From: Enoplolaimus lenunculus
Lineage: Eukaryota > Nematoda > Enoplea > Enoplida > Thoracostomopsidae
DNA length: 64,000 nucleotides
NCBI GenBank assembly: GCA_030248215.1
Contig: JASANG010002029.1
Location: 62,001-126,000 of the forward strand
Direction: 5' to 3'
The notes below the pieces were generated by a model that saw nothing but the letters and a program-made list of their open reading frames with translations, made no database searches and was not told the DNA's origin. Numbering within the stretch: the stretch's first letter is position 1; each line of letters opens with the position of its first letter. Of the stretch, positions 1 through 23,352 are shown in pieces. The translations under genes were made by a program, and so were the position numbers.

Positions 1-1217
1 TAAAATAACTGTTTAAGAAATTAACTAATTGATCTGTTCCAAAAACCGCAAAACATTGTCATCAATTTATCTTAAAAACATTACCACTATTGTTTTTTGC
101 ATTCCTAACTGCTTCAAAACCCAAACCAATCAAAAACTTACACTAAGCCAAAGCCATGAATTACTTGAAAATAATTTCGTAAAAAACATCTTTATTCAAC
201 AGACATGATGAATTTCTATTTGTTACTCGAGGCATTGGTGTTTGCACATACGTCATAACACATTGAAGTTCGTTATGCGGAAACAACCCAAGGTCTTTAA
301 CTGCTGGATATGTGAATTCAGCTAATGATTCTGGCGGCGTCAAAAAATTCATGTCTTATTCGGTCTTCCAAAAACCCTTCCAAATGCCTTGGATTGTGTC
401 TTGAAACCCACAAACGAAAGCACTAGGCTTGGTTCAAGGCAGTCCATTGGTTAGTAGACATGAACAAGGTCTGACACAGATGGCAAAACTTGACCCTTAG
501 ATGTGACACCTTTGCCTGCAAACGTTGCTAGGCGGTAGCCCATCACAGGCTCCGTAAGTCTCCTCACAAACTTTAGCTCGCGCTGGTGTGAGCACCTCAG
601 AGATTTTACTGACAAATGTATATCTATTCGCGAGTGTAAAAACAACGAACAAATTTTCGGCCGTAGCGGTTGAGGTTTAATTGCGGTACTGAACATCCAA
701 TAGTATCAAAGTCAGTTTGGAAGAGCTTGCGAAAATCGAAGCGATACAAAGGGAAATCCGACTTAGCTATAGTTACCAGACATTATCAACCATCTTATTT
801 TCCTCTGCTCAATTCAACACAGTTGGCTTACCGACCTTGCTTTATGTATGTGGATTTTTGAGCTATTTGGCAATGTTGTATGATCCAAGTCATACGCTTT
901 AGCAATTTATCGAATGGATGAAGCATTTTAGCCCTAACACTACCTGCGTCTCCGCGGCGGCGATTGTAATGTTGGATTGGTGAATACATATACACACTAT
1001 ATTATATGTCTTGAAAAAATGTGCCTACTCACGTAGCGACCGGAACGTTCGTCAGTTTTTTCCGCTCAGTAAAGATGATTATTTTTGGTGAAAGTTACTA
1101 GTAGCTATTGGGATTGGCTAAAGTTACCTATTTTAAGCCTGTAAAGACAAACAACTTTATCCACATACACATAACACAATATCTCGCTGGAGATTTTATT
1201 TCTAAGCTAAACAGTAC
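1..1217. other. No gene recognised
   Basis: AT-rich sequence with only short frames on either strand. None has recognisable protein similarity, splice-linked neighbours or codon bias that I can support. Confidence 0.5.
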
Positions 1218-1355
1218 CATATAGAGCCGCTCACAAAAATTTTGCTGCGGATGTGCTGGGGCTCCTCGAACCCACGATGTACGGATAACCGGTCCGCAGC
1301 TCTAACCACTGCGCTACGCAGCCATGCAAACTTTTCGCTACAATGGCTCTATATG
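1218..1355 (-). repeat. tRNA-like hairpin repeat 1 (tRNA-derived SINE or MITE)
   Basis: The minus strand at 1323-1244 reads as a tRNA-like fold. It has an intact A box (TAGCGCAGTGGTTA), a five-pair anticodon stem around CCGGTTA (Thr-type GGT if read normally) and a B-box-like GGTTCGAGGAGCC with two extra bases. The acceptor stem (GGCTGCG/GCAGC) is prolonged outward by inverted arms: catatagagcc at 1218-1228 and ggctctatatg at 1345-1355. The irregular T arm argues against a working tRNA. Confidence 0.5.
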
Positions 1356-2980
1356 CCGTGAGTTAGGTACTACAAGATACGTATACGAATACGCCGCGAA
1401 ACCGTCTGAGCTGCCCGGAGATTTGTGCAATGAATCTGAACTGAAAAACCAAGGAATCGATTAAATAATGGCAAACAATTGAATCTTTCTAGATAGCTAA
1501 TATCGTGTTGTGCAGGAAGGGTTGAGAAAGAAATTATAAACACGGCTACGGATAACAAGCGAGGCTAAAGCTGCACGTTTAAACAATTTGCAATCCAATT
1601 GTATTGTTATCGATAATTAAGCACCAACAGTGCTCAACACTTTGCAGCATCCACAAAAGTCCGCAAGTCGGACCCTGCGAACACACGAATGCAGAAACGT
1701 CTATGGTTTTGAAACTCCACATACGTATAAATTTTTTCCAGAACGCACAGACGACGTTGTCATAATCGCCACAACAATTTCGGGGCCCGAACTGTGTCTG
1801 TTGATGTAAATAATAGGTACCAGGGACTAAGCTACCCTCTTACTTCAAGTACGTATACTTCGGCTAGGTGAATTTTGCATAACCTGCAGAGACAGTGGGT
1901 GCTCAGTCTAGGTAGTTAGGTAGGGAACTGCCGAACTTTTTGCTAAGCAGCTAGAAAAGTAGGCATACTAGATGCGTATGAAACTGGCGACTTACCCAGC
2001 TCGGTTATCTAACTACTTTGCTCGTCAACTACATATCTATCAATCAGGGGTGCTGTGGTTGCTCCACAACCACAGTTCCCCCGCCCTCAATTGCCGCGGG
2101 CGCTGTATATGCCCTGCTATGGCAAATAACGCTTCCAAATTCGCCTTTGTGCGTCTTTACCGTCGCTTTTTACTTGTCTGAGTTATATATGTCAATTTTA
2201 CCAGTTTACGAATCTGTTGGTATTCCACTTTATATTGTGCCTGAATTCGTTATTTCACATATTCCACTTATTTATGCAAGCGCATTCTATTTTCCTATTC
2301 AAAACCCTTCAATCTTCTAGCCGTCGCTTGGCACTTGTTTGAGTTATGTTAATTTTACAAGTTTACGAATTACCGCTTTCTTGCCTTATATTGTGCCTAT
2401 GTCTGTTATTTCAAATATTCTGGGTTATTTTTGCTCGCGCATTCCATTTTCCTATTCAAAACACTTTTTAGTCGGAACACGTTTTGTGGGGGCGGTTTTC
2501 GTGTTAAGTATAATCGCGTGTTTTGTGTTGCATTGCAACTTGTGCAATACCAGTAGTAGTGTTATAATCCTATTACGGGTGTCGTATTTACCGCTGTTTG
2601 GGACAAAACCATTAATCTGACGTTTGACATTGAATTTTAACCGATTTCGATGTTGCGTCAAAATTAGTTCTAGAAGCGTTGAAATATCATCTTCGCGAGT
2701 CAAGTTAGCATAAACCACGTTTATTTTGTGTACGCTGCTGCTGTTGTATTACTTGTTCGTTATTTGTATTAAACCTACAAAATCCTGTGTTAACACTCCA
2801 GAGCGTATTAACCAAAATCGTATCATTTTAGAACTGACAATATCAACTGTATGCTGCCGACTAACATGTCCATATTGATACGTGTTGGTATACATGGGGT
2901 AGTATATGTATGATACATGTGCACATATAGCGTTAGAGAAAATTATAACTTCGGCGATGGACATCAGACCTTTCAACTAA

Positions 2981-3545
2981 GCAGTTGGAAAAGCGGGCTA
3001 GACCGGGGAACTAACTCTTAGCCTATGGATCCTTAAGCGAGCACTCTACCACTGCTCCACGTAGCCCGCCCCTCCAACTGCGTTTTTCGTCGACTATATA
3101 TGTCGACCATACAACACACTGTGCATTCCTTTTATTGCATATGCACCAGGACAAGCATGTCTCACATGCTTACAGGCGACACGGCGTAATGGGTAGCGCG
3201 CTTGACTCGCAAGCGAGAGGTCTGAGGTTCGATTCCCGGCGTCGCCATATGTTTGGGAGACATTAAGGGAAAGAACATATATATTCGCAGTACTTCGAGG
3301 AAAGGGGTCGTCGCAACCGTGCATTTCTGTCATGGAGGTCCCAACGAGATTGGCGCTGTAAATAGCAGGCCCATGAATTCGGAATGTAAGAGAGACATGT
3401 TTGTCCTGGTGCATATGCAATATATCTACAATACACATTGTGTAGTATGCTTGCCAGCAGCATGCGGTCGACACTATTGACGAAAAATGCAGTTGGAGGT
3501 GCGCTGCGTGGCGTAGTGATCGAGTGTCCGCTTAAGAAATACGTA
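2981..3545. repeat. Nested hairpin repeat containing three tRNA-like modules
   Basis: Left arm (3070-3170) and right arm (3393-3500) are inverted copies of one another, sharing ctccaactgc, tttttcgtc, gtcgacc and gcatatgcaccaggacaa. Between them lies a plus-strand tRNA-like sequence (3175-3246). Outside each arm is a further A-box-bearing module in opposite orientation: 3069-2993 on minus and about 3505-3540 on plus. The left outer module is itself closed by inverted flanks (2981-3000 and 3062-3081). It is a composite palindromic repeat of tRNA origin; age and mobility are unknown. Confidence 0.6.
3175..3246 (+). tRNA. tRNA-like sequence, probably tRNA pseudogene
   Basis: The 72-nt layout is exact: acceptor GGCGACA with CGTCGCC, D arm GCGTAATGGGTAGCGC, anticodon loop CTCGCAA (anticodon CGC, Ala, if read normally), and a perfect B box GGTTCGATTCC. 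The A box is near consensus. Against function: the T stem (TGAGG/CCCGG) pairs at only three positions, base pair 31-39 is A-G, position 8 is C, and no T run follows. It is best read as a tRNA-derived module of the surrounding hairpin repeat. Confidence 0.4.
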
Positions 3546-5913
3546 ATGAGCCGGCAATTACGGAGGTTTTTAAATAACACATTTCCGATTTATCTTAGCT
3601 TTTAAGCTCTAAGTATAGCTGCAAGTTTAGTACTCATCATGTTCCGATGTCTACTCTCTACGCTGCAACGAAATAAAACCTCATAATTGTTCATTTTCCT
3701 GCACCACTAGCTAAATAATTACACGTTTTTACCTATCTACACGAGAAACCTATTAATTTTTGGAGCCCAAGTTGGTTAAATCTTACAAACGAAACAACCT
3801 TTAACTCAGATGTAGTTTTTCCAATAAATTTAATAGCAGGGGAGTACCCCTGAACATTCCAAATAAATAGCAATGCCGCAATTGTTCGAAACGAAATATA
3901 AATTGCCAAATCCACCCACAATTTTAAACACTTCGATGCATCGCCGTTTTTCTTTAAAATTTTTGAAAAACCGGCGGATATATGCACGCCTCAATTATGT
4001 TGGCAGAACAAATATTTTTGAAATTTTTATACTTCAGTATCCGTTTTCCGTTTCCGTTATTATGACCACTATCCGTTTCTGTTTCAGTTTCGGCTTATTT
4101 TTACTATTTGTCTTTCCTGAAACATTGATGATATTTGGCTCTGTCCCAAGGTTTAACTTCACTAGCTTCGGTAAATATTGTACACCGCTTTTTCATGAAT
4201 TCTGTTGAAACATTTCATAAAGTGTAACAGAAAATTGAATTGGACCTGGCTTTTCAATCACGCCTTCAACGCGCATAGATTAATTTTTTAGTTTGTTTAC
4301 CAATTTGAAAGCTACAAGGTCTAGCACCGGCTATTAGAGAGTACGTTCGCAGTTTTAGTTTCAAATGATTTCTATATATTAAAGCTGGAACGTATACGTA
4401 CGTATTTAGGGCAGCGTTCTGGCAGATTTGTATATTCATATACATGCAAATTTTACTTCTAAGTGAAAAATGCTGAGGATTAGAAGACTGCTGTTTACTG
4501 TTTCTTGATGTTGTTCACCCTATGAAAAGAGTCGTGTTTGCTTCATGCGTACGTATATATTTGAACATGTATGTAATGAAATATTACGTTTATATTAAGC
4601 AGGCATCAATTTGGGACGAGTATGTATTTTTTCTATGCATGGTATCTCTGTAAAAACACTCTACTTAAAATACTATTATAATATTTTACTAACTTTTTAA
4701 TGTATAAGTGTGCTAAATATTGATTAAATCTTTGCTTAAATGATGTAAATAAGTAAAACTACTGCTGTCATTTCCCGATTGATTAAGTAAATGTATTTAA
4801 AAGCTAAAAATTTTGTGTTTGCTTAAAATTAAGTTAAACTTTACCAAGCACCATAGTAAGTAAAACCGCCACTTAATTCGGCAACAGGTTTACTTAATTT
4901 TAAGTATATTTATTTTTAGTGACTTCCGTAGTTCCTCATTCCTACCGGTCCACACATGACTAAAAATTTGTGTTAGAATTGAATACACAATTGTTAATCA
5001 AGATTCAAGGCTTAAACACAGACTTGCTTCGACAAGGCTTCCTAAACATATGCCAAAACACAGTGTATTTTAAGAGAGTTGCGCATGTGTGCAACTACAG
5101 ATTACTTTTCAATTACTGGTTTAACTTTTTTCCAAACTTCTAAAACGGAAAATCACTTGTGCTTCATATTATTCACTGTGTATAATTTCGGTGTTAAGTT
5201 TTAGGGTGATGAAAGATTAATAATAACTATGTTTTGAAATTTTATAAAATTTTACTCATTTGAGATTTAATTATTCATATATGCGCGACAAAAACGGCTT
5301 AAAGCCTACATGAACAAGTTGCAGCCACAAACTTCTCTCTGCACGAACTTTTACGTGTGAATACGGCTTCAGGAATGACATAAAATTCTACATAAAATTC
5401 TAGCTAGGAATCGTTTCAAAAATGTATAAACGCTAATCTCGTTTCAATGACAGCGTTTATAGTAGGTACTGATAAGAAAATAGCGTTCTAAGTATAAATT
5501 CTAAAAAGCGTTTATTTGATATTGTTTAGCATTTAGCTTTAGCTACGCTAACCGCTCTGTTTCAAAGATTTTCCACCAACACGGTCGTAACGATATAAAG
5601 CATAAGTTCCAAACTTATTCATAAAGAAGAATATAAAATCATTACACAAATCTATAGCCAGCTCGACATACAAGGGGCTAAATATTTTTGTGTGAGGCGT
5701 GCAATGATGGGGCTCTAGATTTTTACGGAGGTTGAAACCTTTTGCCCTATATGGCTAAGTGAATGTCCTTGCACAGCATAAGTTGAACTTGTAGATGTTG
5801 CTAATGGGCATTATATATTAAACGTCTAAAACATTGACACACATATATATAGTGTGCACATTTAACCTACACGATTCAACTTCAGTTTAATTTTTGTGGT
5901 TTATGGCAAAGTC
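3546..5913. other. Gene-free, repeat remnants only
   Basis: No coding region was recognised. Around 4660-4922 inverted tracts (cactctacttaaaata; acttaaaattaagtaaac) hint at a decayed palindromic MITE. This is the 3' flank of Pitx. Confidence 0.45.
4015..4105 (-). repeat. Fragment of dispersed 'CGGAAACGGA' repeat
   Basis: The minus strand carries AACGGATAGTGGTCATAATA and ACGGAAACGG, the same 5' block found at 15130 and 21268. It is a short fragment only. Confidence 0.5.
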
Positions 5914-6000
5914 GTAAACGGATAGTAAAAGTAACGGAAACTTATAGTGATCAAAATAACGAAAACGGACAATTTTACCGAAAACAGATATCCGGTTGCG
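5914..6000 (+). repeat. Fragment of dispersed 'CGGAAACGGA' repeat
   Basis: It contains aacggatagtaaaagtaacg, tagtgatcaaaataacgaaa and accgaaaacagatatccgg, matching both ends of the repeat seen at 15130-15475 and 21268-21590 with the middle missing. Confidence 0.5.
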
Positions 6001-6049
6001 CCGTGCATGACGGTACTGAACAATTAAAGTATTAAATAAACCGAAATAT

Positions 6050-6112
6050 TTACGGACGCAAAACGGTACCACTGTTCACAGTATTACTTGAACCAGTATC
6101 ACCCCCAAACAA
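6050..6112 (-). pseudogene. Diverged duplicate of the Pitx C-terminal coding segment
   Basis: Minus-strand translation gives LFGGDTGSSNTVNSGTVLRP followed by TAA (6052-6050). This mirrors the true end of Pitx, which has FPGGYIGASNIV, then an insert, then DGDTVLRP and TAA. Similarity also continues past the stop codon at the DNA level (about 6040-6085 against 6346-6390). A pyrimidine-rich TTTTCTAG lies just upstream (about 6113-6122), so use as an alternative 3' exon is formally possible, but exon 4 shows no obvious donor for it. Most likely it is a decayed partial duplication. Confidence 0.55.
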
Positions 6113-6358
6113 ACTAGAAAAGCAACCATCCGGGCGTAGCCAGAATTCTGGAAAAAGGGGTTATGTTCTATGAACGTATCGAAGAAGAGGAGCGCTTGAG
6201 TTTACGTCTGAAAAAAATTTTAAAAAACCCGTTTATAAAATCCTAACATGGGGTTGACATTTGAGTCCCCTACCTGGCAACGCCATTGAAACAAACCAGT
6301 TTAGTTAATGTATTAAAACGCGATTTTGGCTGTCCTTAGAATGAATGATCCAAAATGT

Positions 6359-17214
<10,856 letters not shown>

Positions 17215-17382
17215 GTTTTCAAAAGTTTTGACCAAAACGGCTAGTTATTTGAAAAGAAAATTTATTCTGTCTATAGTCCAAAGTTGAGCGCCCCCTGGTT
17301 TGAAATATTTCAAACCGTCACTATAAAGTTTGCACACCAACGTTAGTTATGCAGGTTATCTCTTTAGGTTTAATCCGTATCC

Positions 17383-17390
17383 CCTTTATA
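17383..17390 (-). promoter_or_regulatory. Candidate TATA box for Pitx
   Basis: TATAAAGG reads on the minus strand 169 bp upstream of the Pitx ATG. The plus-strand hexamer TAATCC (17371-17376), the classic binding site of K50 homeodomains (Pitx, Otx, Gsc), lies within 10 bp on its downstream side. Both are short motifs in AT-rich DNA and could be chance; no transcription start was shown. Confidence 0.25.
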
Positions 17391-19997
17391 GCGCCGCCAC
17401 ACTCTAAACCTAGGATTTGTCGCGTGTACCTTGCAAGCGTGATCCTGGTTTTAATGCTGAAAGGATTACTAAAACCAAGCCAAACAACCGTATTCCTCCT
17501 TGTGTGTACACTTGGTTCGCAGTATACATCATAAACCAGCGTGTGTTTTGCAATCTTTTCGAAAAGTTTTCCGTAAAAATCGCATCTAATACGCTAGATT
17601 TTTGTGGATTATTTCGTATAAAGTCGTTTTTATTCGTTACCCCAAATGCTTGAAAGCCGACGTAGCCGCAGCTGACGGAATTAGACGGTAAATCCAAGAT
17701 TATACCAGAGGCTTAAAGTTTACCGCTTTCATAGTTTGCTGCACAGTAAAACGTTAACGATCGATGGTCGTCCAATTTTTGTTTTATGGCTGAAATATAA
17801 GAGCTTTCATTTGGTGTTCTTTAAACAACTCAAAGTTTAATATTTCGAAGTTGGTTTTCAACGTTACAGGTTTACCTAAAGTTGGTTAATGGTTTATTAT
17901 TAAATATTAATATTTAACTAAAATGTTATTTAGCTAAAAATAAAAAAAGACAAAATTTTATAGGACAAGTTTCGGTTTTCACATTCAATTGCTTATACAC
18001 AACAGCCATATGCGATCGTTTTACCACTTGAACTTTGGACAAAGAGAGTTTTGCATTTTGCACTCAGGATCCTAGTCAAACCGTGGAGTCCCACAAAACA
18101 CCGTATCCCACCTGCTCTATAAAAATTGCAGTTATATAACACAAAATTCATAGCATTTCAGCGAGGTTTATGTTAATACTTTTCAGATTTTTTGCAGTTA
18201 ATTCATTTTTCCGCGATCTTTACTTATTCAGAAAGTATGTTTTTTGCCGTTCAGTGTCTCAGTTTGTAACTTTGGTGCAATTTTTGAACTTTATATTGGC
18301 AACAGTTTAATTATCGTTTCTCCTCCAACTCCTGTTGTACCCAATTGAATTATTCTGTGCTTCGACAAAAATTAACTCTATATTTCTACATATATGTGCG
18401 CATATAGTTTAGTAGAAAATTCTCTTGGAACTCGTGTACGAACACACCTGAAACAATTGATGCAGCTGGTTCTTAAAATAATCAAAGTTGACTAAACACT
18501 TTGGAATTGGGTTTTTCAAGTTACACAGATTTTAAAAACATTTAACATTCTGCAATACGCAAACCAACGACTTGTATGTAACTTAGCTTTTATTAATGAA
18601 TTCAAAAAATGCAACGAAGAAATGTGTTTCTTTTGATGGTTTTTAGGTATCAAAGCGCTAATGACACCTGTCTATTAAAACGGTTGTTGTTTTAAAATCT
18701 GGTGTCAGTTAAAAATTTCGAACATTTCGACGACGTGTTTACTAATTTTTTTTGTTTCTTCAAGCGAAGATTTGTAAGATTTTTTACTCGATAAAAAACA
18801 CAGGTTACTTGCCTGTGTCAGTGACGCTTTGTGTAATATATATATTTTGCGGCACCGTTTGCCGTAAAATTAGCACCACAAAAACGTGCTAGCTTGACAG
18901 TTTTGTTTTCAAATTTTAACTGAGAAACTAAATGTCTTTATTATGCTACACCTTTACAGACCCGTGGCCATAGGCCGCCACGATGGGATTGGCCCTCATG
19001 GAAAAAATTTGGCCCCCTAGAAAGTTTTCAACCTTGCTTGTAAGTGACATTGCAACCCTTTGTTTGCCCCTCCTGAAAATTTCTTAACATTTGTGCAGAA
19101 AAAAATAAACTGTCTTAACCCACGTAACATGTTCGAAATACAGATTTTAGTTCAAAATACCGCAGAACGTGTGAAACCGCAGTAAACTTATAAACTTTGA
19201 ACTGCTGGATATGATGCATTAACAAGACTGCTTAACTGAAATTCTAGTGCCAAAACATCGTCCATTGTTCTACTCTGAATAGTATATAATAACCGAACAG
19301 TGCCAGCGCGTTTTAGTTTTTAAGATTTAGACGAGTTAAAATTCACATCAAAGGTGAAACTTTTTAACATTAATGTGCCTACCGGCGTAAACATTTATAT
19401 AAAATTAGCGCAGGTAAAATATACTTCAAAACAACCTAAACTAGCGCTGTTCTGCTGAAAACTCATACAACATCAACCGTTCACATCTATAGCAATGAAG
19501 TTCATCGAAGATCAAAAATCTTAGATTTTTGAATTGTGTTTTCGAACTCCTTTTCGTTATTAACAACGGCCAAAGCTCATTGATATTATATATATATGCA
19601 GCAATATAGTGTTACTATTATCTGCTATATTCTAAAATTAATTAACGCATCTATTTTCATTATATAATTGCATTGTCCTCGAATAAAGTCGACGCAATTT
19701 ACCAGCAAATTCAGGCCTGCAACTAGGAATCGTTTGTACTTAAGTAGAGGCGGGCAACAATATTTTTTGACCGGATGAGGCTATTTTCTGGAACGTGCAC
19801 TTTTTTTATTCAGAGTACATCGAAAAAATTTCGGCAAGAAGATGAAGGCGGGTCTCTCTATAGTTGCAGATCTGAGTAAATTTAACAACTTCATTAAAAA
19901 TTTGCATTATTTCTTAGTAGCAAACTGAACATCGGAAACATTTTGTAAAATCAAATTTAATTCAACCAACGAACACGGCGCCTACTCATCGTCGTCA

Positions 19998-20030
19998 TTG
20001 TTGTTGTTGTTGTTGTTGTTGTGGTTGTTT
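19998..20030. repeat. (TTG)n microsatellite
   Basis: About eight TTG units follow gtcgtca in the gene-free region upstream of Pitx. Confidence 0.85.
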
Positions 20031-21267
20031 CTTATGCGACACCTTAAATTCCCAAAAGTCTTAATCTTCCAATTATTTCAAGTTAATGAGTTAGCTAGTC
20101 AATCTTGGCTTGCTGGTTTTGAAGCACAAACAGCAATTTTTGGGTTACTGTGGCAGTAGGCGAGAGAGGGGAAACAATTTCGTTTATTATGGTGTGTTGT
20201 TGTGTTTAGCACGACAGGCGCGCATACAACGCACAAACTTGGGTCTGATCTTAAAGCTGAGGTGCTTCATCTTTAAATTTATACACATTCTTAAACCTCG
20301 TTTCGTTTCATTGGTTCACTGGTTTTAGCTTATATATATGTTATACGAACTGGGATAAAGGATAGATTAAAACAGAGATTAATCAAAAATTTTCGTCTGC
20401 TTCGTTGGTCACAGTTTTGAAGAAGGCGCAATATGTTTTCGAACTTCAGAGCGTTGTCATAATTTTACTGGTCCATATTAAAGGCCAGTCCACTTAGAGA
20501 GCAATAGAGACTGGGGGACTTCGACACTGGGAAGCTCATGCTTTAGGCTCCGGTTTAGGCTTAGAACTTATGTTGACATTTACACGGAGACGTAGGTTCA
20601 GGCGTAATACGTTTAGGTTTAGGCTTAGGTTTAGCCAAACATGCGACTATGATAAAAATGGCCAATTTTACTCGTCTATTTTAAATATACTAAACATCTT
20701 CTTGCAATCTCGCGTTTATTGAGGAACAATTTCAGCCGCAATGAACCAAGTTCAGGAACAGTTTCGTGGTGCACTTTATTGTGATGAACAGCCAATAGAT
20801 TTTTATGGCCATTGTGTTATCGAAGTTTTCCCAACGGTTGCCAGTGATTATTACGCATGAAATCGTATTTATAACAATGGAGTGTCGGACGAAATTGATT
20901 TTATTTGCACGTGAAAACTGAAACAAACTAAACTAAAACGAATATAACAAACTTTGGTAGCATATAGTATGGGGGGTCGACGCCGGCGTGATGCGTAGCC
21001 ATGGGAGGGGTGTTGGTGGCCTAGAATATTTGAATCCATGAATTAAAAAAATAAGTTTTCTGGAACGTTTGTTGTTCTGACCTGGGGCGGGTACAAGAGG
21101 AGAGATAGAGGAATATATCTTCTGCTGAGAATGCTACGGAAGAAAGCACTGTTAGCAATGTTATAGTAAACCTTCTAGATTTTAGAAGTCAAGAAATGTT
21201 TGTTCAATGAAATTTTATTCCCTCAAGAAAAGAAGTCTTAACGGCGCCTGTGGTTTTGGCCATAGCA

Positions 21268-21590
21268 GAGTGGAAACGGACAATAAAAATATTGACCAAC
21301 GGATACTGAAGTATAAAAGTTTTGAAGATGTTTTATTTTTCTGCCAACACAATTAGAGACATGCAAATATTGAGCGGGTTTTCTAAAATTTCAAAGAAAA
21401 TAACGGTTACCCCGTAATTTTTAAAACTTTTGATGAATTTCGTAATTTTTATTTCTGTAATGAAAAATTGCGAGATTTTCATGTAATTTACAACTTACTT
21501 TGAGCGTAAAAATTGAAACTGGTATTTCCATAACAAAAGCGGAAACGGACACCGATTTTTACCAGAAACGGATATCTGTTACACAGCCAG
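21268..21590 (+). repeat. Dispersed 'CGGAAACGGA' repeat, longest copy
   Basis: It starts agtggaaacggacaataaaa and ends with gcggaaacggacaccg and agaaacggatatctg. The interior matches the copy at 15130 (ttttatttttctgccaacac, gatgaatttcgtaat, aatgaaaaattgcgag). It lies in the gene-free region upstream of Pitx. Confidence 0.55.
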
Positions 21591-22089
21591 ATAAATCCGG
21601 TATTTTTCACTATTCGGTTCTGGAAATAAACCAGGTATTTTTAACCGGAATTTTCCAGCATTTTTGCTATAGAAAATTTTTCTCATTCTAAAATTTACGA
21701 AAAATTATCATATTACTTATTTTTATAAAACTATCTGAGCGTGTATTGCCAAGTTTTTCAATTTGAGTCATATTCTGCAATGTATCATACGTTTTCCAAC
21801 TACTGCATTTGTTTCAGGATTTTGGCATCCTAAATGGTGTATATATTTACACCAGCAAAAGCGATAAAATAGCTTTTAAATGAATTTTTCGGAAACAAGT
21901 GTTTTGCAACTTTCCAGTTCCGGTATTGTTTAACTTTCCGGTTCCGATATTATATAGTTCCGGTTTTACCCTGAAATCGTAATGTCAGTTAGCAATAGGT
22001 TTTCAAACTAGTGTACTGCAGCTGCGAATCTTACAACTGGTGTAGAAATTAATAAAGCATATCGAGGCCGAAACAGTGCTAAATTTATA

Positions 22090-22280
22090 AGCAAACAATT
22101 TTCTAGTTCCAAAGATACAAGAGTTATTACCAACCGATGATAGGTGCTACACACATCCGAGAAACGGAGCACTAGATTGAAAACTGCAGCAGAAACATGC
22201 GGAAGCAGCTGTCCTCGTCCGAGTGACGAAAGACAACAGCTTTAAGTAAACCGCGCGAGTGCACAAAAATCGGTGGCGAG
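22090..22280. repeat. Dispersed repeat with 'GGTGCTACACNCATTTGAGAATACGGG'-type block
   Basis: The block gataggtgctacacacatcc and cgagaaacgg recurs as gtggtaggtgctacacccat, ttgagaatacggg (51530-51570), ataggtgctactcacatttg (61305-61335) and, more diverged, at 50350-50400. It lies mostly in golgin introns. The class is unknown. Confidence 0.4.
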
Positions 22281-23352
22281 TGCAGGGGAATCGGGCGATG
22301 TATCACCCAACCGGCCGTGTATGCTGAAATTTATATATACTCTGCTAATAGTTAGCCAAATATTTGAAAAATACGGCGATTTTTACAACCCATATTCAAA
22401 ATTTTACACTTTCAGCACAATTGGTTATTGTTAAAATATTGAAAAATTTGCTACAAACGCGCTTCAAAACTGTAAAATTTCAGAGTATATACAAGTCAAA
22501 TGTCCTTCCCCACGGGAAAATCTTAAATCCGCGACTGACTGAAACAGCTTTAGATATGTTGTTCTTGTTTATTTTTCTGTATTTTAAATTCACGGCGCCT
22601 TAACACAATTGTCGTCTATAGATTTACTGAAACAGGCGTATAATTTTTGCCAACAATTTTACAATTTGTTTATTATTTAAATTGAAATTTGAAAACCTCA
22701 AGCTGAGACCAGAGCTTGGAAGGAGGCTACTTTATCGATTGAATATAATTTTATGCTTCGATACAACCAATTTTTGGAGATAAAACCAACTGTTTTATTT
22801 CAAAACTTTACTTACTTATTTATACTGTGTGAAATATTGTATTCGCTTACTCTATTTTTATTACTGGTATATTTTAATTGTGTTCAATTTATATATTAAG
22901 GATTAATCGCGTCATTAATATAGAAAATAGTTTTATAGTCCATTCACTCATAGATTAAACTGTTATTGTACACTTGCATCCCATAAGGACACATGGTTAA
23001 GCCTAAAACTATTATGCTAAAGTGTAAGTTTTAGCTCTAAATTAGGACAAAATCAGAAGAAACGGTTTGGAGAATGAGTATATGTACAAGAGCTGATGGA
23101 AATACTTAATGGTATGCAGTAACATTTTAGTAAACGAACGTCAAAATTGGCAGAAACTTTTGTCACATAGTCAAAATTACACAGACAAGAAATGAAACGC
23201 TTAAGAAGTAAGACTATTTCCTCGTGCTTTAACATTTTAATAGTAATAAAATTATGTATATTTTTACTTTAACCAGATAAAAATTTACGAATATTGCCTA
23301 TCACACATACAACCTGCTTAGTGTCGGTGTGGTTCCAAATGATTTTTCCACT

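Larger units (their letters stand above)
17400..23350. other. Gene-free upstream region of Pitx
   Basis: About 6 kb with no supported exon. It holds a CGGAAACGGA repeat copy, a (TTG)n run and short TTAGGC-family pieces. As the 5' flank of a developmental gene it may contain enhancers, but none can be called from the sequence alone. Confidence 0.5.

Noticed and set aside
2018-2620. Two hydrophobic frames that could suggest membrane proteins
   Set aside because: T-rich DNA gives Phe/Leu/Ile by chance; there is no family resemblance or splice context.
3175-3246. Functional tRNA-Ala gene
   Set aside because: Mismatched T stem, A-G pair in the anticodon stem and no T-run terminator; kept only as a tRNA-like module.
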